Source of the DNA: Inia geoffrensis
Lineage: Eukaryota > Chordata > Mammalia > Artiodactyla > Iniidae
DNA length: 64,000 bases
Assembly (NCBI GenBank): GCA_036417435.1
Contig: CM070918.1
Location: 31,689,523 to 31,753,522, forward strand
Direction of reading: 5' to 3'
In this document: piece after piece, positions 10,420-23,335 of the stretch
Layout of the letters: the number at the start of each line of letters is the position of its first letter
Numbering within the stretch: the first letter of the stretch is position 1
The notes under the pieces: model-generated
Databases searched by the model: none
The model's input: the letters and a program-made list of their open reading frames with translations, nothing else
What the model was told of the DNA's origin: nothing
Program-made: the position numbers and the translations under genes

Positions 10420-13400
10420 TCTGCTTGCCAGAAGAGCCCCTCCTGTACTCACAAGGCTTCACCAGAGGCAGATGGAGGGGGGAGTTGTAGGAAGAGTTGA
10501 ATATTCATAGTTCCCAGATGAAGGCTGTCTGCTATATCTGGCCACTCACCCTAAGAAGAGGAATCACATCACTGGCTGAGCACAGACCAGGGAGGGTAGG
10601 TCAGTTTCATCTTGCATTGCAATTCTGATCAACTCTGATCTCTACGGTAGAGTCGGCTTGTAGTGTTGTGCTGGGAAGGACTCTGAAACGATTTTTTTCT
10701 TGGTTCAACAGGAAAGAGTTCTGCGCTTGATTAGTGATGTCTGTCATGAACTCTGGATTAATGTTGACCAGGTTTTGGCCATCCCTGCCTTAAACTGTGT
10801 ACTTTACGCTAAGAAGTCTCAACAAAGCAGCAAGTGCTTAGGAACATCCGGTGTAGACGGAAGAGACAACTCTTTAAAGACAGTTTCTTAGGTTTCCCAT
10901 CCCTAAAACTTTCATTTTCCTATTTAAAAACCTCCAATGAAGAAGTTGTTTAGTTTTAGACTCAATCCATAAATGGGTCCTTAGGGAGTACCAGGTAGAT
11001 GTAAGAATTTACAGACCTCAAGGAGTGATGGATTCATAAAATTGAAGCCCCTCAAGGTCTGAAAATAGTTTCATAAGAGTGAACAGCCTACCAACTCACC
11101 ACTATGTCCACAAAGCAGTACGTGTCTGATTTCCAAGGACTGTTCCAAATCCACATAAAGAAGGACGTGTCCCCATTAAAGAAAGAATTGAGTGACTTCC
11201 TGAAGAGTCAGACAAGCCACATCCCATTTATCAGAGAGAAGTGCAGGTCATGTCTGAGTGTATAAGCCTTTGCCAAAACTTCTCATTTTGATTAGATCAA
11301 GGCTTCTGAACATTTTACTACTGGGAACATTTGCAGTTCTTTGTCAGAGCCATCTCTGCTTTAACATTCCTTGGGGCTTGGCAAGGAGAAGTCACCTCAT
11401 TTTCACAACTTCACGGCATTTCTTCACATCATGAAAATGCCCTCATGTTTGTCACTCATACAATAAACAAAAGCAAGAAAGCAAATCTATCTGCAGAAGA
11501 GTGCCATATGAAGCGAAATTAAAATGCTAATGGGTGAGCACAACACAGAGAAAACAGCGCACTGCTGAGAGGGAAGGGAACATGGATTGTATGCAGAAAG
11601 GTCCTTCGAACTGCAGTCTGTTCAACCCTGTTCCATTTGAGGGTATAGAGAGCAAAAGTAGGACAGAAGCAGAAGCAAAAACCAAACTTTTCATGCCTCC
11701 TAATCCCAGTTATTGCTTCTTTTGACTCTTTGGCTTGGGTTTCCTTGGAATAAGGTTATGTGAAGTCTGAAGAAACAGCCCCTGGCAATGCTTTTTCACA
11801 GAAAATATCCTTTTTCTTTTCTTCCCCCTCCAAACATTTATGTGATGGAACTGCTTTGCTATAGACAATAAGATGCAATTACCCTCCAGGGCTGAGAAAG
11901 GAGAGAATAAACCACCAAGATGAACACTAGACCAAAACTAAGTCATTTATCCTTACAATACTAGACAGAATGCATGCCTCATATTCTCATCACTATTGAG
12001 TCAAATTATTTAGTCTATAGATATCAGATGCATTAGGACAGTTCTTCTAATTGCAGTGCTATCCCTTAGGTGTTAAACTTGTGAACAATACATTGGTGAA
12101 TCAATTTCAAAGATCTTTGGGAGGAAACTGAATTGGATCCAATGCATTCAGGGATGAAATCTGGCAATGAAATGTGTTCCCATTAAGAAGCTGCTGCAGA
12201 AATGAAGTAGAACAAGGTATGTGGGAAATTCCAAGCACCTCTGTCGACAGAATGATGTGAGAGGTATGTTTGAAGAAAAAGTCTTAATTCCCTGCTGCTT
12301 TTCCAAATGCAAGAGAGAGAGAGAAAGAGAAAGGAGAAAGAGAGGGAGGGAGGAAGAAAAGAAAAGACAGGAAAAGAAGAAACCCTCCTAGATGTTGTGC
12401 ATTTATTGAATAAGTCCAAGCCCTAAGTGTGCATTGATTCTTCAGTTGCCATGGCGGAGGGAATGGTTTCTATGTTGTGATGGCAGTTGCCATATGTTCA
12501 GCTTCAAGTCAACTGATTCCATTACAAAAGGACAAATGAGCAGAGGGTGGCCATGCAGTCTCACCTATCCCAAGATTCCAGGTAGCACTGAGCTGTCTTA
12601 TGAGCCTCTGTTCTGACCTTAAATATATGCCATTGCCATGGTCTCTAAGCAAACACATTTGCAAGGGATTCTTACACGCAAACCACTACCCTAGCAGTCT
12701 GATCAGCACCTGACCAAAATAAAGTACTTATACGTTGAAAAAAGGCCTATGAGGTTATCTAGAAAGATTTATAGTCGACAAGGGGACACATTCTTGGGGG
12801 AGGGGGGGAAACTGGAGTGACCAATGCCCTCTCTTAGGGAGCTGAACCTCAAGACATGCAGAAGGAATGTGTGAATTCTGGGACCACAGGTAGAATTGAG
12901 AAGTGATTAATATAGGTGATAAGTCCTAAGTGAGTCTTAAGAGTTAGAAGGTGTCTGGAGCCTTTGAAGCAACATCTCAGAGGGTAAGTTGGTCACATTC
13001 TTGCCCAAACTCTTTCTCCTTAAAGAACTTCAGGTTTCATCGTCTGACTCAATGCAACAATCATGTATGTGATTATGTTGCCAGTTAGGACTGACTATGT
13101 CCACTGTCAGGACACTAATGAGTGTTCTGAATGTCCAAGAGATCACTTTTTGGTATTCTTCCAGGGTTCCATGAGTAGATTGGCTATTCACTGATAGAGG
13201 AATTTATTTCTTCCTGGAACTCCATGGTACACATTATTAAATCCCTGCTGCAGCCATCAAAGTGACTCTTGAAGCAGCCAGAACAGCCCAACTATTAAAA
13301 AAAAAAGGACTTTTGATGCTAAGAGATATGGCCCCAACCTAGGCAACCTACACTGATTTGTTGTCTTTATAATGATTAAATTATGTCAAAGCACCAGATC

Positions 13401-13454
13401 ATGGTGCTGGGTACTTTCTAAATAGACACCATGATAGGGCTTTCGTTTATCATG
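10420..13454. other. Unassigned non-coding sequence with a purine-rich tract
   Basis: No gene was recognised. At 10690-10900 there is a better-than-average open frame of 63 codons, but it lacks splice or family evidence. A GA-rich tract (agagagagaaagagaaagg type) occupies about 12310-12380. A G-run lies near 12797-12809. I recognise no other repeat. Confidence 0.35.
12310..12380 (+). repeat. GA-rich low-complexity tract
   Basis: About 70 bases of almost pure purine, with (GA)n, GAAA and GGGA units on the plus strand. Such tracts are common in mammalian non-coding DNA and can form triplex-prone DNA; no function is shown here. Confidence 0.85.
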
Positions 13455-14010
13455 GCATCAAATCAATCAGGAAAAGACAGACAATCCACTAAACAAATGG
13501 GCAAAGGACTTGAAAAGATGCTTCACAGAAGAATTCCAAACAGCCAACTAAAAAGTCAAAGGCATGCTTAATCTCATTCATAGTCAGAGAAATACAAATT
13601 AAAACTATAATAAAATACCACCACACACCCATCAGATTAGCTCAAATTTAAGTCTGGCATTATCAAGTATTGATGAAGATGTGGGGCATCCAGAGCTCTC
13701 TTATGTTGCTGGTAGGAATGTAAACTGTGTAAAATGGTAACACCACTTTGGAAAACAGCTAGGCATTCCCCAGTAAAACTGAAGAATTGCAAATATTATG
13801 ACCCAACAATCATACTCTACAGTATGTGTTTCAGAGATACAAGTGTATACGTATCTCTCTCCAATGAGAATGCTCATAGCAACATCGCTTGGAAGAGTAC
13901 TAAATGGAAATTTCCCAAATGTCTGTCAGTACTAGAATGGATAAGTAAATCCATTTATCCTCAGAATGCTATATAGCATTGAAAATGAACAAATTCAGGC
14001 TAAACTTGAA
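13455..14010 (+). mobile_element. Old L1 (L1M-type) ORF2 3' fragment
   Basis: The nucleotide landmarks of the ORF2 C-terminal region appear in order: 'aaatgggcaaaggacttg', 'agagaaatacaaattaaaac', 'ttgctggtaggaatgtaaa', 'tttggaaaacagct', 'tgacccaacaatca', and 'gaatggataagtaaat'. Many stops and indels mark it as an old, non-functional copy. No target duplication was found. Confidence 0.8.
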
Positions 14011-14109
14011 GACACAGTTAACTCTATGGGGTACGGAGTGTTGTTGTCGGGAAAGCACATAATGTGTGCTTAACCGGGATGGTGGCCGCATAGAATTTTA
14101 TTGTTTTAT

Positions 14110-14110
<1 letters not shown>

Positions 14111-14157
<47 letters not shown>
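14111..14157 (+). repeat. (CA)n microsatellite
   Basis: About 22 uninterrupted CA units, followed by 'tacat'. Its pure length makes it a plausible polymorphic marker. Confidence 0.97.
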
Positions 14158-14159
<2 letters not shown>

Positions 14160-14160
<1 letters not shown>

Positions 14161-16540
14161 TTTCACTCCTTGGTAAGTTATATTTCACGACAGAAAAACA
14201 TTTAAAGAAAAATCAGTATCCAACAAGTGCCTCAAGTAGAAAGTAACAATAGTTCGCTTTTGTGAAGACTTTATCCGAAAGTTTGGAGTATGATTCAAAC
14301 AAACCTCAGTAACCATCTAGGAATGCATTTTCCATTCATCTGTTTCAGCCTTTCTTGGAGCTGCTTATATTGTCTACCTAACAACTCTTTGGGATAATGA
14401 GTTTCACAGAGACACATGGAAAGAAAAATTGTAGAGGGGCCAGAAGAAGAGTTCACAGAGCTAGGGTTCTTTAGGAAGGAAAAAAAAAAAAAGAATTACA
14501 TCCTCCCCCTGCAAGGGGGCAGGACTCAGGAACAGAGGATCCTCATCAAACTGTGTGTTTCCTCTGATGAGCTCTTGTTATGATAATTATTATCACTCCA
14601 AAGATGTTGATAATTATATTTAGACAGTTTTTAAAGCAATATTGTATATTTTCTTCCATTTAACACTAGCGTCAGAGCTGATGAATACTCAGTCAGATGA
14701 AATGCAGGCCTGCTGGTTTGTCCACAAAGTGTTCCCATCAACCGTGTAAGTGAGTTTTATAATGTATTCATTATAGCAGGGGGAAAAACACACTCTTTTG
14801 GAAAGGACCGATTCCTGGCGCATAATCAGTTCCCACTGAATTTAAATGACTTTTGGTCCTACACTGATGCTGATAAAATACTTTCAAATGTACAGAATAT
14901 TAACCAAATGTTTATAATAAACATCTCCTTTCAGGTGAAAATGCGCTCAGTGAAGCATAGCTCCCTGGAGCAAGTTAGTGAATATTAATGTTCAGCAGAT
15001 CATAAGCAGCTACAAGTCCTCTGATGTAAGAGGCCGAGGGGGAGATAAAAGAGCAAGGTTGGTGGATGGGCCCTGCCAGGGGAAGGTACAATCACATTGG
15101 ACATAAACTCATTGAGATGGAAATGGAGTTTGAAATACATGCAGTTGGGGCTGCCAGGAACGAGGAAGCAGATGTGGCTGAGGAGGAAGAACATTAGGCT
15201 CTGGCCTGTGTTTCCAAACTCAACCATGCTGCAGACCTAGGCTGTCCTCAGACCTGCCTGGGGTCCCATCAGCAGACAGATTACAGGACGTGCCTCATAA
15301 TTAATACTAGCCAACTGCCAGTTAATCATGGGCCTCGATTTCGGGTAAGTGAAGGTTGCTTATCACATGAAGCATTTGGACTTATATTAAGTATTACAGT
15401 ATTTCAAATCTGCCAAAGCACACTGTCCATTTCCAATTACCATTGTTTATCTGCAGGTTTCAGGAAATCATATTTCTTGTATGGGACACATAAATTCCCA
15501 GCAATCCAGTAAATATACGCATATTTCAGAGGGAAGACAGCTTTTATCAGCCAGGCTGGAGATCAAAATGAACATTCTGCATATCTGTTGGTGGGGAAAA
15601 GGCCATACTGGGGAGCATGAGGTCGAGCTGCAATGCTCAGCTCTGACTAGGATATCGGGATTTTGGTCAGCTATCCCCACTCTGGACTGCTGTTCCCCTA
15701 ACCATAAAATGATGATATTAACATTTCCAGTAATCAATCTGAAATGCTTTGAGCAGCTTGGAAGAACCATACTCTTAAGCATGAAGTACTATTTATTAAC
15801 CTAGTATTAGTAATGCTTTTGAGTCTGACGCATGTTTAAATTCTTTTGTTGTTATGGTTATTGTCTATTATATTTCTAGCAGCTACTTTTAAAATTACTA
15901 AGGCTACATCTCCTCAGATTCATCCAAGTTCAGAATGAATAATGGTAGAGGGAAACATGTTACTATTAGCATTTTACAGATCACAGAATATCAGACCTGA
16001 AACTCTCTCTCAAGAAGACTTTGTGTCTCTCACAGACACTCTGTGGGAACACCTGCCATTTGTGTGGACCCTCATCAAACAGACATTTGAAAAAGTATTA
16101 CTTTAGGTATCAGATGCCTTTTAAATATTTACTCGAGTTCTAGGACATTTCTTGACTACTAAAGGAGAAAATTTTTGTTCTTCTAACCAGAAAGGGATTA
16201 TAATAAAAAGCTTTGACAACATTAACAACTGAAAAGAGCAGAAACCATAACATTATTTATCAGTTATAACTAATATAGGAGACTAGAGAAAAATCATTAA
16301 ATAATTCTCTTTTTAAACAAACTTAAAAAAAAAAAGAAAAAGGAGAATTTGTGTAATGACTTTGGGGGCAACTCTCCTCTAAATTATTCCAAAATATTGA
16401 CTTTAATTTTCAAACACTATTTCCAGGAAAGCAGAGTACAGAATTTTCCCTAAAATTAAATTCAAATCTCTCTTCATGTACTTGAAGGATCATAAGCTTG
16501 CAGATCCAGACTCCATGGGAGACTGTCACCCAGGGACTAT
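14160..16540. other. Unassigned non-coding sequence
   Basis: I recognise no gene or clear repeat. Open frames of 104 and 107 codons overlap on opposite strands at 15468-15804, which argues against either being coding. A pyrimidine-to-purine skew and small A-runs near 14480 and 16330 are unremarkable. Confidence 0.35.
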
Positions 16541-16544
16541 GCTT

Positions 16545-16648
16545 GGCTGATGAAGTGAATGCTGGGGCTCAGAGAGGGCAAGTGACTGCCTCAGAATCAA
16601 CAAAGCTAACGGCTGAGCCAAGATTACAATCCCCATTCAAATGCCTTC
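16545..16648 (+). repeat. MIR SINE 3' fragment
   Basis: The words 'ggggctcagagagggcaagtgactgcctcag' (in part), then 'agctaacggctgagcc' and 'agattacaatcc', follow the MIR 3' half (tested as GGCTCAGAGAGG..AAGT..CTTGCC..AGTAA..GAGCC..GATT). Only this half is visible. Confidence 0.55.
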
Positions 16649-16679
16649 CCCTTTGGGATTTTTGCTAAATCCCCTTTGG

Positions 16680-17620
16680 GCCTATTGTAAATCAGATATT
16701 TATCAAGCACCCACCAAGCCTCTGCTTGCTTGCAAGGCAGGCACTGGACAATCATCAATAAATACTTATTATTAAGTGCCAATGTGAAAGTGAGAGTAGA
16801 AAAACAAATAAGCACTAGATTCTTCCTTCTGCTCTGAGAGTTTACAATCCAGTTGAAAAGTTAGCAAGATGTTCAATAGTTAAATTGCCAGATAAAACAA
16901 TACAAACACAGTCAACAGACCAGACAAAATGAATTCTAAACTTATGGGGCAGGCTCACTAAGCCATGTTCTCTGTCCTCTAGGCCACCATTCTCAAACAT
17001 TAATGTTTATATGAATCCACCTCAGGATATTGTTAAAATGAGTTTCTGATACAGTATATCTAGGACAGAGTCTGATATCCTGATTTTCTAACAAGCTTCC
17101 AGGTGAAACCAATGCTGGTCCCAGGATCACACTTTAAGGCCACAAGGAGGTAGAGCTCACTCAAGGATGTGATACTTTTCACCATAGATCAAGAACCAAG
17201 TGCTGTAGGAACAGCAGGGAGGACATGATTCATTCTGCCTGGATGGGAATGGAAGAGGTTGTTTGAGATGATCTTTGAAGAGTGAGTGGCATTTTTCCAG
17301 GTAGAGGAAGGAAGGACGCATGGGTTGAGCGAACAGCATGAACTAAGCAGCAGAGTAAAGCACGGTGCATTGAATGTTCAGCAAGCAGTGAGGGCGAAGC
17401 ACACGATACTAAGGGGTACAGGAAGGAATAGAGCAGAAAGCAGGAGCCAAGTGTAGAAAAGATATTGGACTGGATTGTGAAAGTCACTGCACTTGCAAAG
17501 TCCAAACATTTAATGGTGGGATCCCAGAAATGATAAACTGATGGGAGAGAAATCGTCGTGGGTAGGTGGAGGCCTTCATGTTGCCCTTTCAACGAAACCA
17601 TGTGGCCAGCGGGGACCCTG
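16680..17620 (-). mobile_element. Old L2 LINE fragment, interrupted by MER5A
   Basis: On the plus strand the 3' end of L2 begins antisense near 'tttatcaagcacccacca'. It continues through 'gagagtttacaatccag' and, after a MER5A insertion at 16985-17146, through 'ttccaggtagaggaag', 'tggactggattgtgaaag' and 'gatgggagagaaatcg'. The order suggests one L2 split by a later DNA transposon, but divergence is high and the join is inferred. Confidence 0.5.
16985..17146 (+). mobile_element. MER5A-like hAT fossil
   Basis: Starts 'accattctcaaacattaatg', continues 'tgaatccacctcaggat' and 'gttaaaatgagtttctga', and ends 'tcccaggatcacactttaag'. This matches the plus orientation of MER5A. The terminal repeats are eroded. 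It is non-autonomous and non-coding. Confidence 0.75.
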
Positions 17621-18379
17621 TCTGATCCTGGATTCAGCTCTGTTTTCAAATTTTAATGGGATGTCAGAGAGGTCTTCAAAATCCCATGACTGATAAGGCA
17701 TAACCAGTCCCTTTCACTGGTTGGGAAGTGTGCTGGTTTCAAAAAACACTTAGCATTTCAAGGGTTCTTTTATAGGCGTCTCCACAAATCTATAAAGCTA
17801 CAAACTTTATTTAGCAGTTACAGACAGACTACGACTGCCTACAGGGTTGTATTCTGCCATTCTTCAGATTTCAGTCCAGCTGTTCTGGGATCTTTCATTT
17901 TAGAAACTAGAAAACCAGGGCTATTAATAGGCAGCTAATTTAAATCTGCTAATGTGCTGACACTTGGCTGCGTACTTCAGCACAGATGCCCATGTGTACA
18001 ATTTGTATTTATTTCTGTACAAATGTGTACATGCATATGTATAAATAACAGCAAATACTATGAAGTCAACACTTAATATTTCACAGAGCCACCTGGGAGT
18101 TATTCTCTGCCTCATAAAGAGGACACTCTTTGACATGTAAAAATCATCTAGAAGGTAACTTAAACCTGCAGGTTCAAGGGTCAGAATTACTAGACTATTG
18201 GAGGATTATACACAACCCTTTACTGGGTGGAAACGAGATCCGTAAAAAAACCACAGAGTTCTAGCTATACTTCCCTATTCTTTCCCTCATACAACCTAAA
18301 CCACAGTCAAACTATCACTATTGACCATACATATCCTACAGTTTCCCTCTTCTTGATCATGTTATTCCCTCTGTATACT
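17621..18379. other. Unassigned non-coding sequence
   Basis: I recognise no gene or repeat here. Confidence 0.35.
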
Positions 18380-18590
18380 GGATGAGAGTTTGGGCTTTGG
18401 AATTATCCTTGGGTTCAAGTTCTAGCTGTGTCATTTTCTAGCTGTGCGATTTGGAGCAAATTACTTAATAAACTGAGCAGTTCCCTCATGTGTACAGTGG
18501 TGACAGTCTCCTACGTCAAAAGACTTTTGTGAGGATCAACTGAGATAATGCAAGTGTGCACTTAAGCACAACGTGCAAACCTAACTTCTG
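18380..18590 (-). repeat. MIR SINE
   Basis: The antisense MIR landmarks are clear: 'gggttcaagttctagctgtg', 'ctagctgtgcgatttgg', 'gcaaattacttaat', 'cctcatgtgtacagtgg', and 'tgaggatcaactgagataat'. The tRNA-like and core parts are both present, so this is one of the more complete MIRs in the window. Confidence 0.75.
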
Positions 18591-18764
18591 GTGAGAGAAA
18601 TCAGATCAGAGGTTGCCTGCAGTGAAGAGTCACAGGTCGTTGCTTGGATAGAGGCAATAGGAAACTTTCTAAGGTAATAAACACATTGTGTATCTTGATG
18701 GGAGCAGTGGTTGCATGGGTATATCTTCGTTGTCTAATAAATGGAAGTAATTATTATTATAATT

Positions 18765-19030
18765 CCGTCCTCTCCATATCTAAATTCTATCCATTTCTCA
18801 AAGTTTACCTTAGACACCTTCGCTTCCATGAGGCCTGTGATAGTTTCTCTAATCAGATTAGATCCTGTTTTACTTTGAACTAGCTTTCTTATGTTTGCAC
18901 TTTTAAGACACTTAGATTCTCCCTAGTGCTAAGGTCTAGCTCTTTGTACATATCTCTCATCTTTATGACTAGATTGTCAGCCCCTGGATGAGGCACGTCT
19001 GAGTGATTTTGAGATCCTGCACAGTACAGA
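18765..19030 (+). mobile_element. L2 LINE 3' fragment
   Basis: The sense L2 3' region is seen as 'cacttcg..tccatgaggcct', 'agctctttgtacatatctc', 'actagattgtcagcccctg' and 'gatcctgcacagtacagag'. It corresponds to the usual '..agactgtgagctcctt..' block. The terminal AATAAA and TGAA units are lost or mutated. Confidence 0.6.
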
Positions 19031-20734
19031 GATCCATTCATTCTTCATCCCTCCATTAAATTATTGTAGAAAGAGTGAATTCCTATAACCTTACTTGTGG
19101 GACACATGATATTACCTTGAACCCCATTTTAGAAACTTAGTATGTTCAAAGTCCTCTCCAAGATTTCTATAATCACAGTTTCCTTCTGGCTTTGGCTATG
19201 TATGTTGACTCTGTTACCTTGATCCAATCATAAAATTCCATGTTATTTTTTTATAAATGACATTTGTACACATGTTTGCCCTAGATACACACGTGTGAAA
19301 CAGACTTTCCTGAAGACTTGGGAAACAGGTTTGCAAAAAGGTGGGGCTCATATCACAGCAATGTAAAGAGCTGCAAACAAAGCCAGCCTGTTCTTAAACA
19401 TCCTTGCAGGCTCCCTGGCACCAGAGGCTTTACACTGGCCCTTCACCTCATATAGCTGCCCAGCCTTTTACCATCACCTTGTCTGTTCTCTGCTCCTTCC
19501 TGTCTCTCTTCTTCCCTCTCAGGAACAGAAACAAGTACCTTGCTTTGTCTCAGGTAGAGAAGTTCAGCCATTATCTTATTTTGCATAAGTCCCAGCCAAC
19601 TACTGTATTCTCAGTCTCATCTTGAATTCTAGCACTGACTGACATTAATTTTCTACATCAAGCAGCCTTCCTCCTCCCCCAAAATTTTGGTGACAGTACT
19701 GAAGATCATTTTTATCCCCATTACAGATTGTCCAAACAAAAGCAGGGAGGGTGGGAAGAATGAAATAAACAAAACCAAAGATTGATGGCTCCTTAAAATA
19801 GATCACAATGAGGAAATGGTAGCTGAGAAGCCCACCTCATTAAGTCATCCGCCTTACTTGCTACCAGCAGTAACATCACACTGGAAGTACCAACTTGAAG
19901 AGAAGAGATGGAAATCCTGGAGTTGAAAACAACTGAGTTGTTTGAACAGCCATTGAGGCTGTGAGAGTAAAATAAAAGCCAAAAAGAATTACTTTTATCT
20001 CATGATAAGAAGACTTTTGCCAGTGACTGAAAGAAAAAAAAAAAAAAAAACATGGATTTGATAAAAAGGATTTGCCTAGAACAGGTAGGAACAAGGAGAT
20101 AGTTTAGTTACATCTAAGAGACCTGTAAAAATTGGGTACAGCTGTGTGAACAGTGCACCAGACATGAAGGAATGTTAACTGGAGAATTCTTTGCTGTCTT
20201 CCTGAAACTGAGAATGGAGTGGCCATCCCTTGGGGAAGCTTCCATCTCTACTGATGGCTGGCCAGATACCCATGCCCATTCCAACACCAGCCATTCCAAA
20301 TTGGTCTGTGCTCGTTTAATCTAATTTATTAACTTTATAACTAAATACATAATATTGAACACATACCATGTTCTTGACACTGCATAAAATGTAGAACGTA
20401 GTCAGGAAACGAGGGAAACTTTTAAGATCAGTTGTTCTCAACCTTGACTGAACAGCTATTTGGCCTTTTTAATTCTCTTTGAACTTATCCCGCTGTTTCT
20501 CTCATTAATGAATCAAATAAATTTTGGGCAAGTATTCTATATTTACATGACAGTCAAGCTTTCAACTTTTAAAAATTATACTTTGACACTGGGTGGTAAC
20601 ACTGTGCATCCAAGATTGGGATTCACTGCTATAGACAGAAGCCAAAATCCTGGGAGGCATCCAAAGAGAAACCACTGTTTTCTCTACACGAACCATAATG
20701 ATCCACTATTCCTGTAAGTCTTTGATGAATCACA
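19031..20734. other. Unassigned non-coding sequence
   Basis: No gene or confident repeat. A run of about 19 A at 20033-20051 has no SINE body before it. 'ttgttctcaaccttgactg' near 20427 hints at a hAT terminus, but no partner terminus is seen. Confidence 0.35.
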
Positions 20735-20955
20735 CCTCATAATAATAAATATTATATTTATTGTTTACTATTGCCAAGCACTATTCTATGAGCTTTACAT
20801 GCATTAACTCTCTATCATTACACAATCCTAAAAGATAGGTACTGTCATGTTCATCCCAGTTTTACAGATGAGGGAACTGAGGCACAGAAAGTTTTAAGCA
20901 ACTTGTCCATAGTCACACGGTTGATAAATGATGGAGCATTGATTCACACCTAGGG
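20735..20955 (+). repeat. MIR SINE, well preserved
   Basis: Long agreement with the MIR core and 3' part: 'agcactattctatgagctt', 'acatgcattaactc', 'aaaagataggtactgtc', 'agttttacagatgaggga', 'ctgaggcacagaaagtt' and 'agtcacacggttgataaatg'. This is the best MIR in the window. Confidence 0.88.
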
Positions 20956-22170
20956 AATGTGAACAACATACTTGGTACTGCCTATGCCCTTCATGGCTAA
21001 GTCATGCCACTCTTCTCAAGAGAATTGGACAGATCCATCTTGAGGGTCATTTATCCAGATTCATGGAAGCCCTCATCTAGACACCTGAATTATTTTTTAA
21101 AAATCAAGGCAAGCCAAAAATTCATAGCATTATAGCTGCTTTCTTTGGCAAGGCTATAACATAGCCCCTCATTTTTCCCCAACCCCTACATTAGGAATCA
21201 TCTTCATAAGGGCAGGTGTCCAACATCTCAACACAGTGTCTTGTAAACAAAGTCGATTGTAAGCCGTATAGAAACCTTGATTGGTATCCAAGAGGAGACA
21301 CGACATTGTATGGAAATTTGAAACCCTTGTCATGTAATTCTGTGGATTCCCAATGTGCAATAATAAAAATATAGAAATAAAAGTGAGAAATGTTTTAAGT
21401 TTCCTCCTAATTTAATCTCATACCCAAATCGACATTTGGGCAGGTCCATCAAAAAGCACTTGGTGAGAAATCATCTGTGCACTAAGTGTTTTTATACCAT
21501 GAGCAAAGGTCTGAATTGTAAGTAATATTGGCAAGAACAAGCTATAAGTTAAGATGCAAATCCAAATCGAGTGTGTAGTGTTCTGGCTTCAAGCCTGGTA
21601 ATTGAATTTCCAGTTTATTATCCTTAATGTTTTTTAATGTGAGTTTGCAATTCAAGTCAAAATGGAAAGTTGCTCCTCCAAATCTTTCCCCTGAAGCACT
21701 TCCAGGAACACTTTCTTTTCAGAATCAAGACATGGTTTTGGGTCAGCAATATACTTTGTAACTTTTTCAAATTCTAGAAAAGTCTATTCCAGGGATGCCC
21801 TAAACCATGGATCCACTGAAGGACACTAAGCCAGAGACCAGGGATTCTAGAGTCTGAACCTGAAACTGGAGCTTCTTATGAAAATGGGAAAGCTAAATAC
21901 TGTGAGCTGGTTAAGAAGCCATGTCTCAGCTGGGAATTCCAAGGGCCACACATGAGCTTGTTTCAAATGAAATCTGCTGCTCCAACATACTTGGTTTATC
22001 CACCCCCAACAGTCTAAGCATTTTGGGTATAACAGCTAGACCTTATCGGAAGCCCAGTCTTGCATTTATTTTTCCCAAAACTAGCCCTGAATCAAGGCTG
22101 AGGACGCCATTGCCTTGAACTAGTCTTCTTAATGGAGAAAGAGGTTTAAAGGTGTTGCCTATCTTATAGT
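20956..22170. other. Unassigned non-coding sequence
   Basis: I recognise no gene or repeat. Open frames of about 63-65 codons have no support. Confidence 0.35.
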
Positions 22171-22450
22171 GATAATAATAATAACAAAAACAATAACTGT
22201 AAACCTAACTTAATGAGGGTTTACTATTTTGCAAATTATATTCAGCTTTATGCATTATTTATTATAAAATGTATCTCTTAATAGGCTTGAAAGGTAGGTT
22301 ATTGTCCCCCAATTTCAAAGGTAGTTTATTCCCCCCAAAAGGTAGTAAAATTGAGGTTTAGAGACTTCAAGTAATTTTCCCAAGGTAACATAACTAGAAT
22401 GGGGGGCTGAGCTAGGATTCACACCCAAATCTGTCTGCTCTGAAGATTGT
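22171..22450 (+). repeat. MIR SINE
   Basis: Starts at 'gataataataataac' and continues through 'ttatgcattatttattata', 'ggcttgaaaggtaggttatt', 'tgaggtttagagacttcaag' and 'acataactagaatgggggg' to 'caaatctgtctgctctgaag'. An apparent duplication 'ggtagtttattccccc' / 'ggtaggttattgtcccc' makes it slightly longer than consensus. Confidence 0.7.
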
Positions 22451-22518
22451 GCTCGGCGAAGGGACTGTATACTTTTGTTTTTCTTTAAAAATTATTTAAA
22501 TATTCTTGTGTGTGTGAA

Positions 22519-22526
<8 letters not shown>

Positions 22527-22560
<34 letters not shown>
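22527..22560 (+). repeat. (TG)n microsatellite
   Basis: About 16 uninterrupted TG units preceded by shorter imperfect TG stretches from about 22507. Confidence 0.95.
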
Positions 22561-22561
<1 letters not shown>

Positions 22562-22839
22562 AAAAGAACATGAAATAAGAAAGCAAAAATGTACTACAAG
22601 CCCATTACCTACACATGTACATGACATGAAAATACAAGTGTAGTAGTAGCCTAAGATGAAAATTAAAAGATTTCCCCAACAGTAACTACTTGTAAATTTT
22701 CTTATATATCCTACCAATAAGAAGTATTCTCTAGTGACTTGTGAAATACATATATTTCCTCCTCCAGTTTTTTGTTTTGTTTGTTTTCTCCTTCATATTG
22801 TTCTTCATTCATGAGACAATCCAATATATACTGGCGTAC

Positions 22840-23205
22840 CTTAGCTTTTATTTTCATGTTTTATATCTTGGTGCTCTTTCCATATATGTATGCTTATATA
22901 TATAAATATATATTTTTAAACAATCATTTAGTGTTCCATTAACTTATTTAACTAGCTCCCAAAAAGTTAATTTAGATTATATAATTTTTTCTAATGAAAA
23001 ACTTTAGTACAATGAATATTCTTAAGCATATATTTTGACATAGTTCTGTGAGTATATCCATAGGGTAAATATACAGCAGTCAGATATATTTAGTCAAGGA
23101 TCCTCTGCACTGCTTAAAATTCCTATAGACATTGCCAAACATCCCTCTAAAAAGGCTGCATCAATTCATCCTCCCACTAACAGACTATGAGTAGTGGTTT
23201 TTACT
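22840..23205 (-). mobile_element. Old L1 (L1M/HAL1-type) fragment
   Basis: On the plus strand it gives antisense L1 landmarks: 'gtgttccattaacttattt', 'gtacaatgaatattctt', 'gtgagtatatccatagggta', 'gacattgccaaacatccctc', 'ccactaacagactatgagt'. Old and non-coding. Flanking limits are uncertain. Confidence 0.6.
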
Positions 23206-23335
23206 GTACCTACTTTACTTTCACATTCATGGCACTCGATGCTCCCACCACTGTTATGAAGCAGGTAGAATATGGATATCACCCCTGAATCTAGCATGAG
23301 TCAAGGCTAGAACCCAGATGTTCTAAGTACAGCAC
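23206..23335 (+). repeat. Possible MIR fragment
   Basis: 'cactgttatgaagcaggtag', 'atcacccctg' and 'gtcaaggctagaacccag' resemble the MIR 3' half with internal loss. Weak. Confidence 0.4.

Noticed and set aside
10076..10500. Overlapping open frames of 75-121 codons on both strands around the SINE at 10198
   Set aside because: Similar peptides recur at every CHR SINE (6.7, 10.2, 26, 32, 56.2, 63.8 kb). They are read-through of a GC-rich tRNA-derived repeat and not genes.
15468..15804. Opposite-strand frames of 104 and 107 codons
   Set aside because: Mutual overlap without family resemblance is expected by chance in a 64-kb window.
20033..20051. A19 run as a processed pseudogene or SINE tail
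   Set aside because: No recognisable body upstream and no flanking duplication were found.
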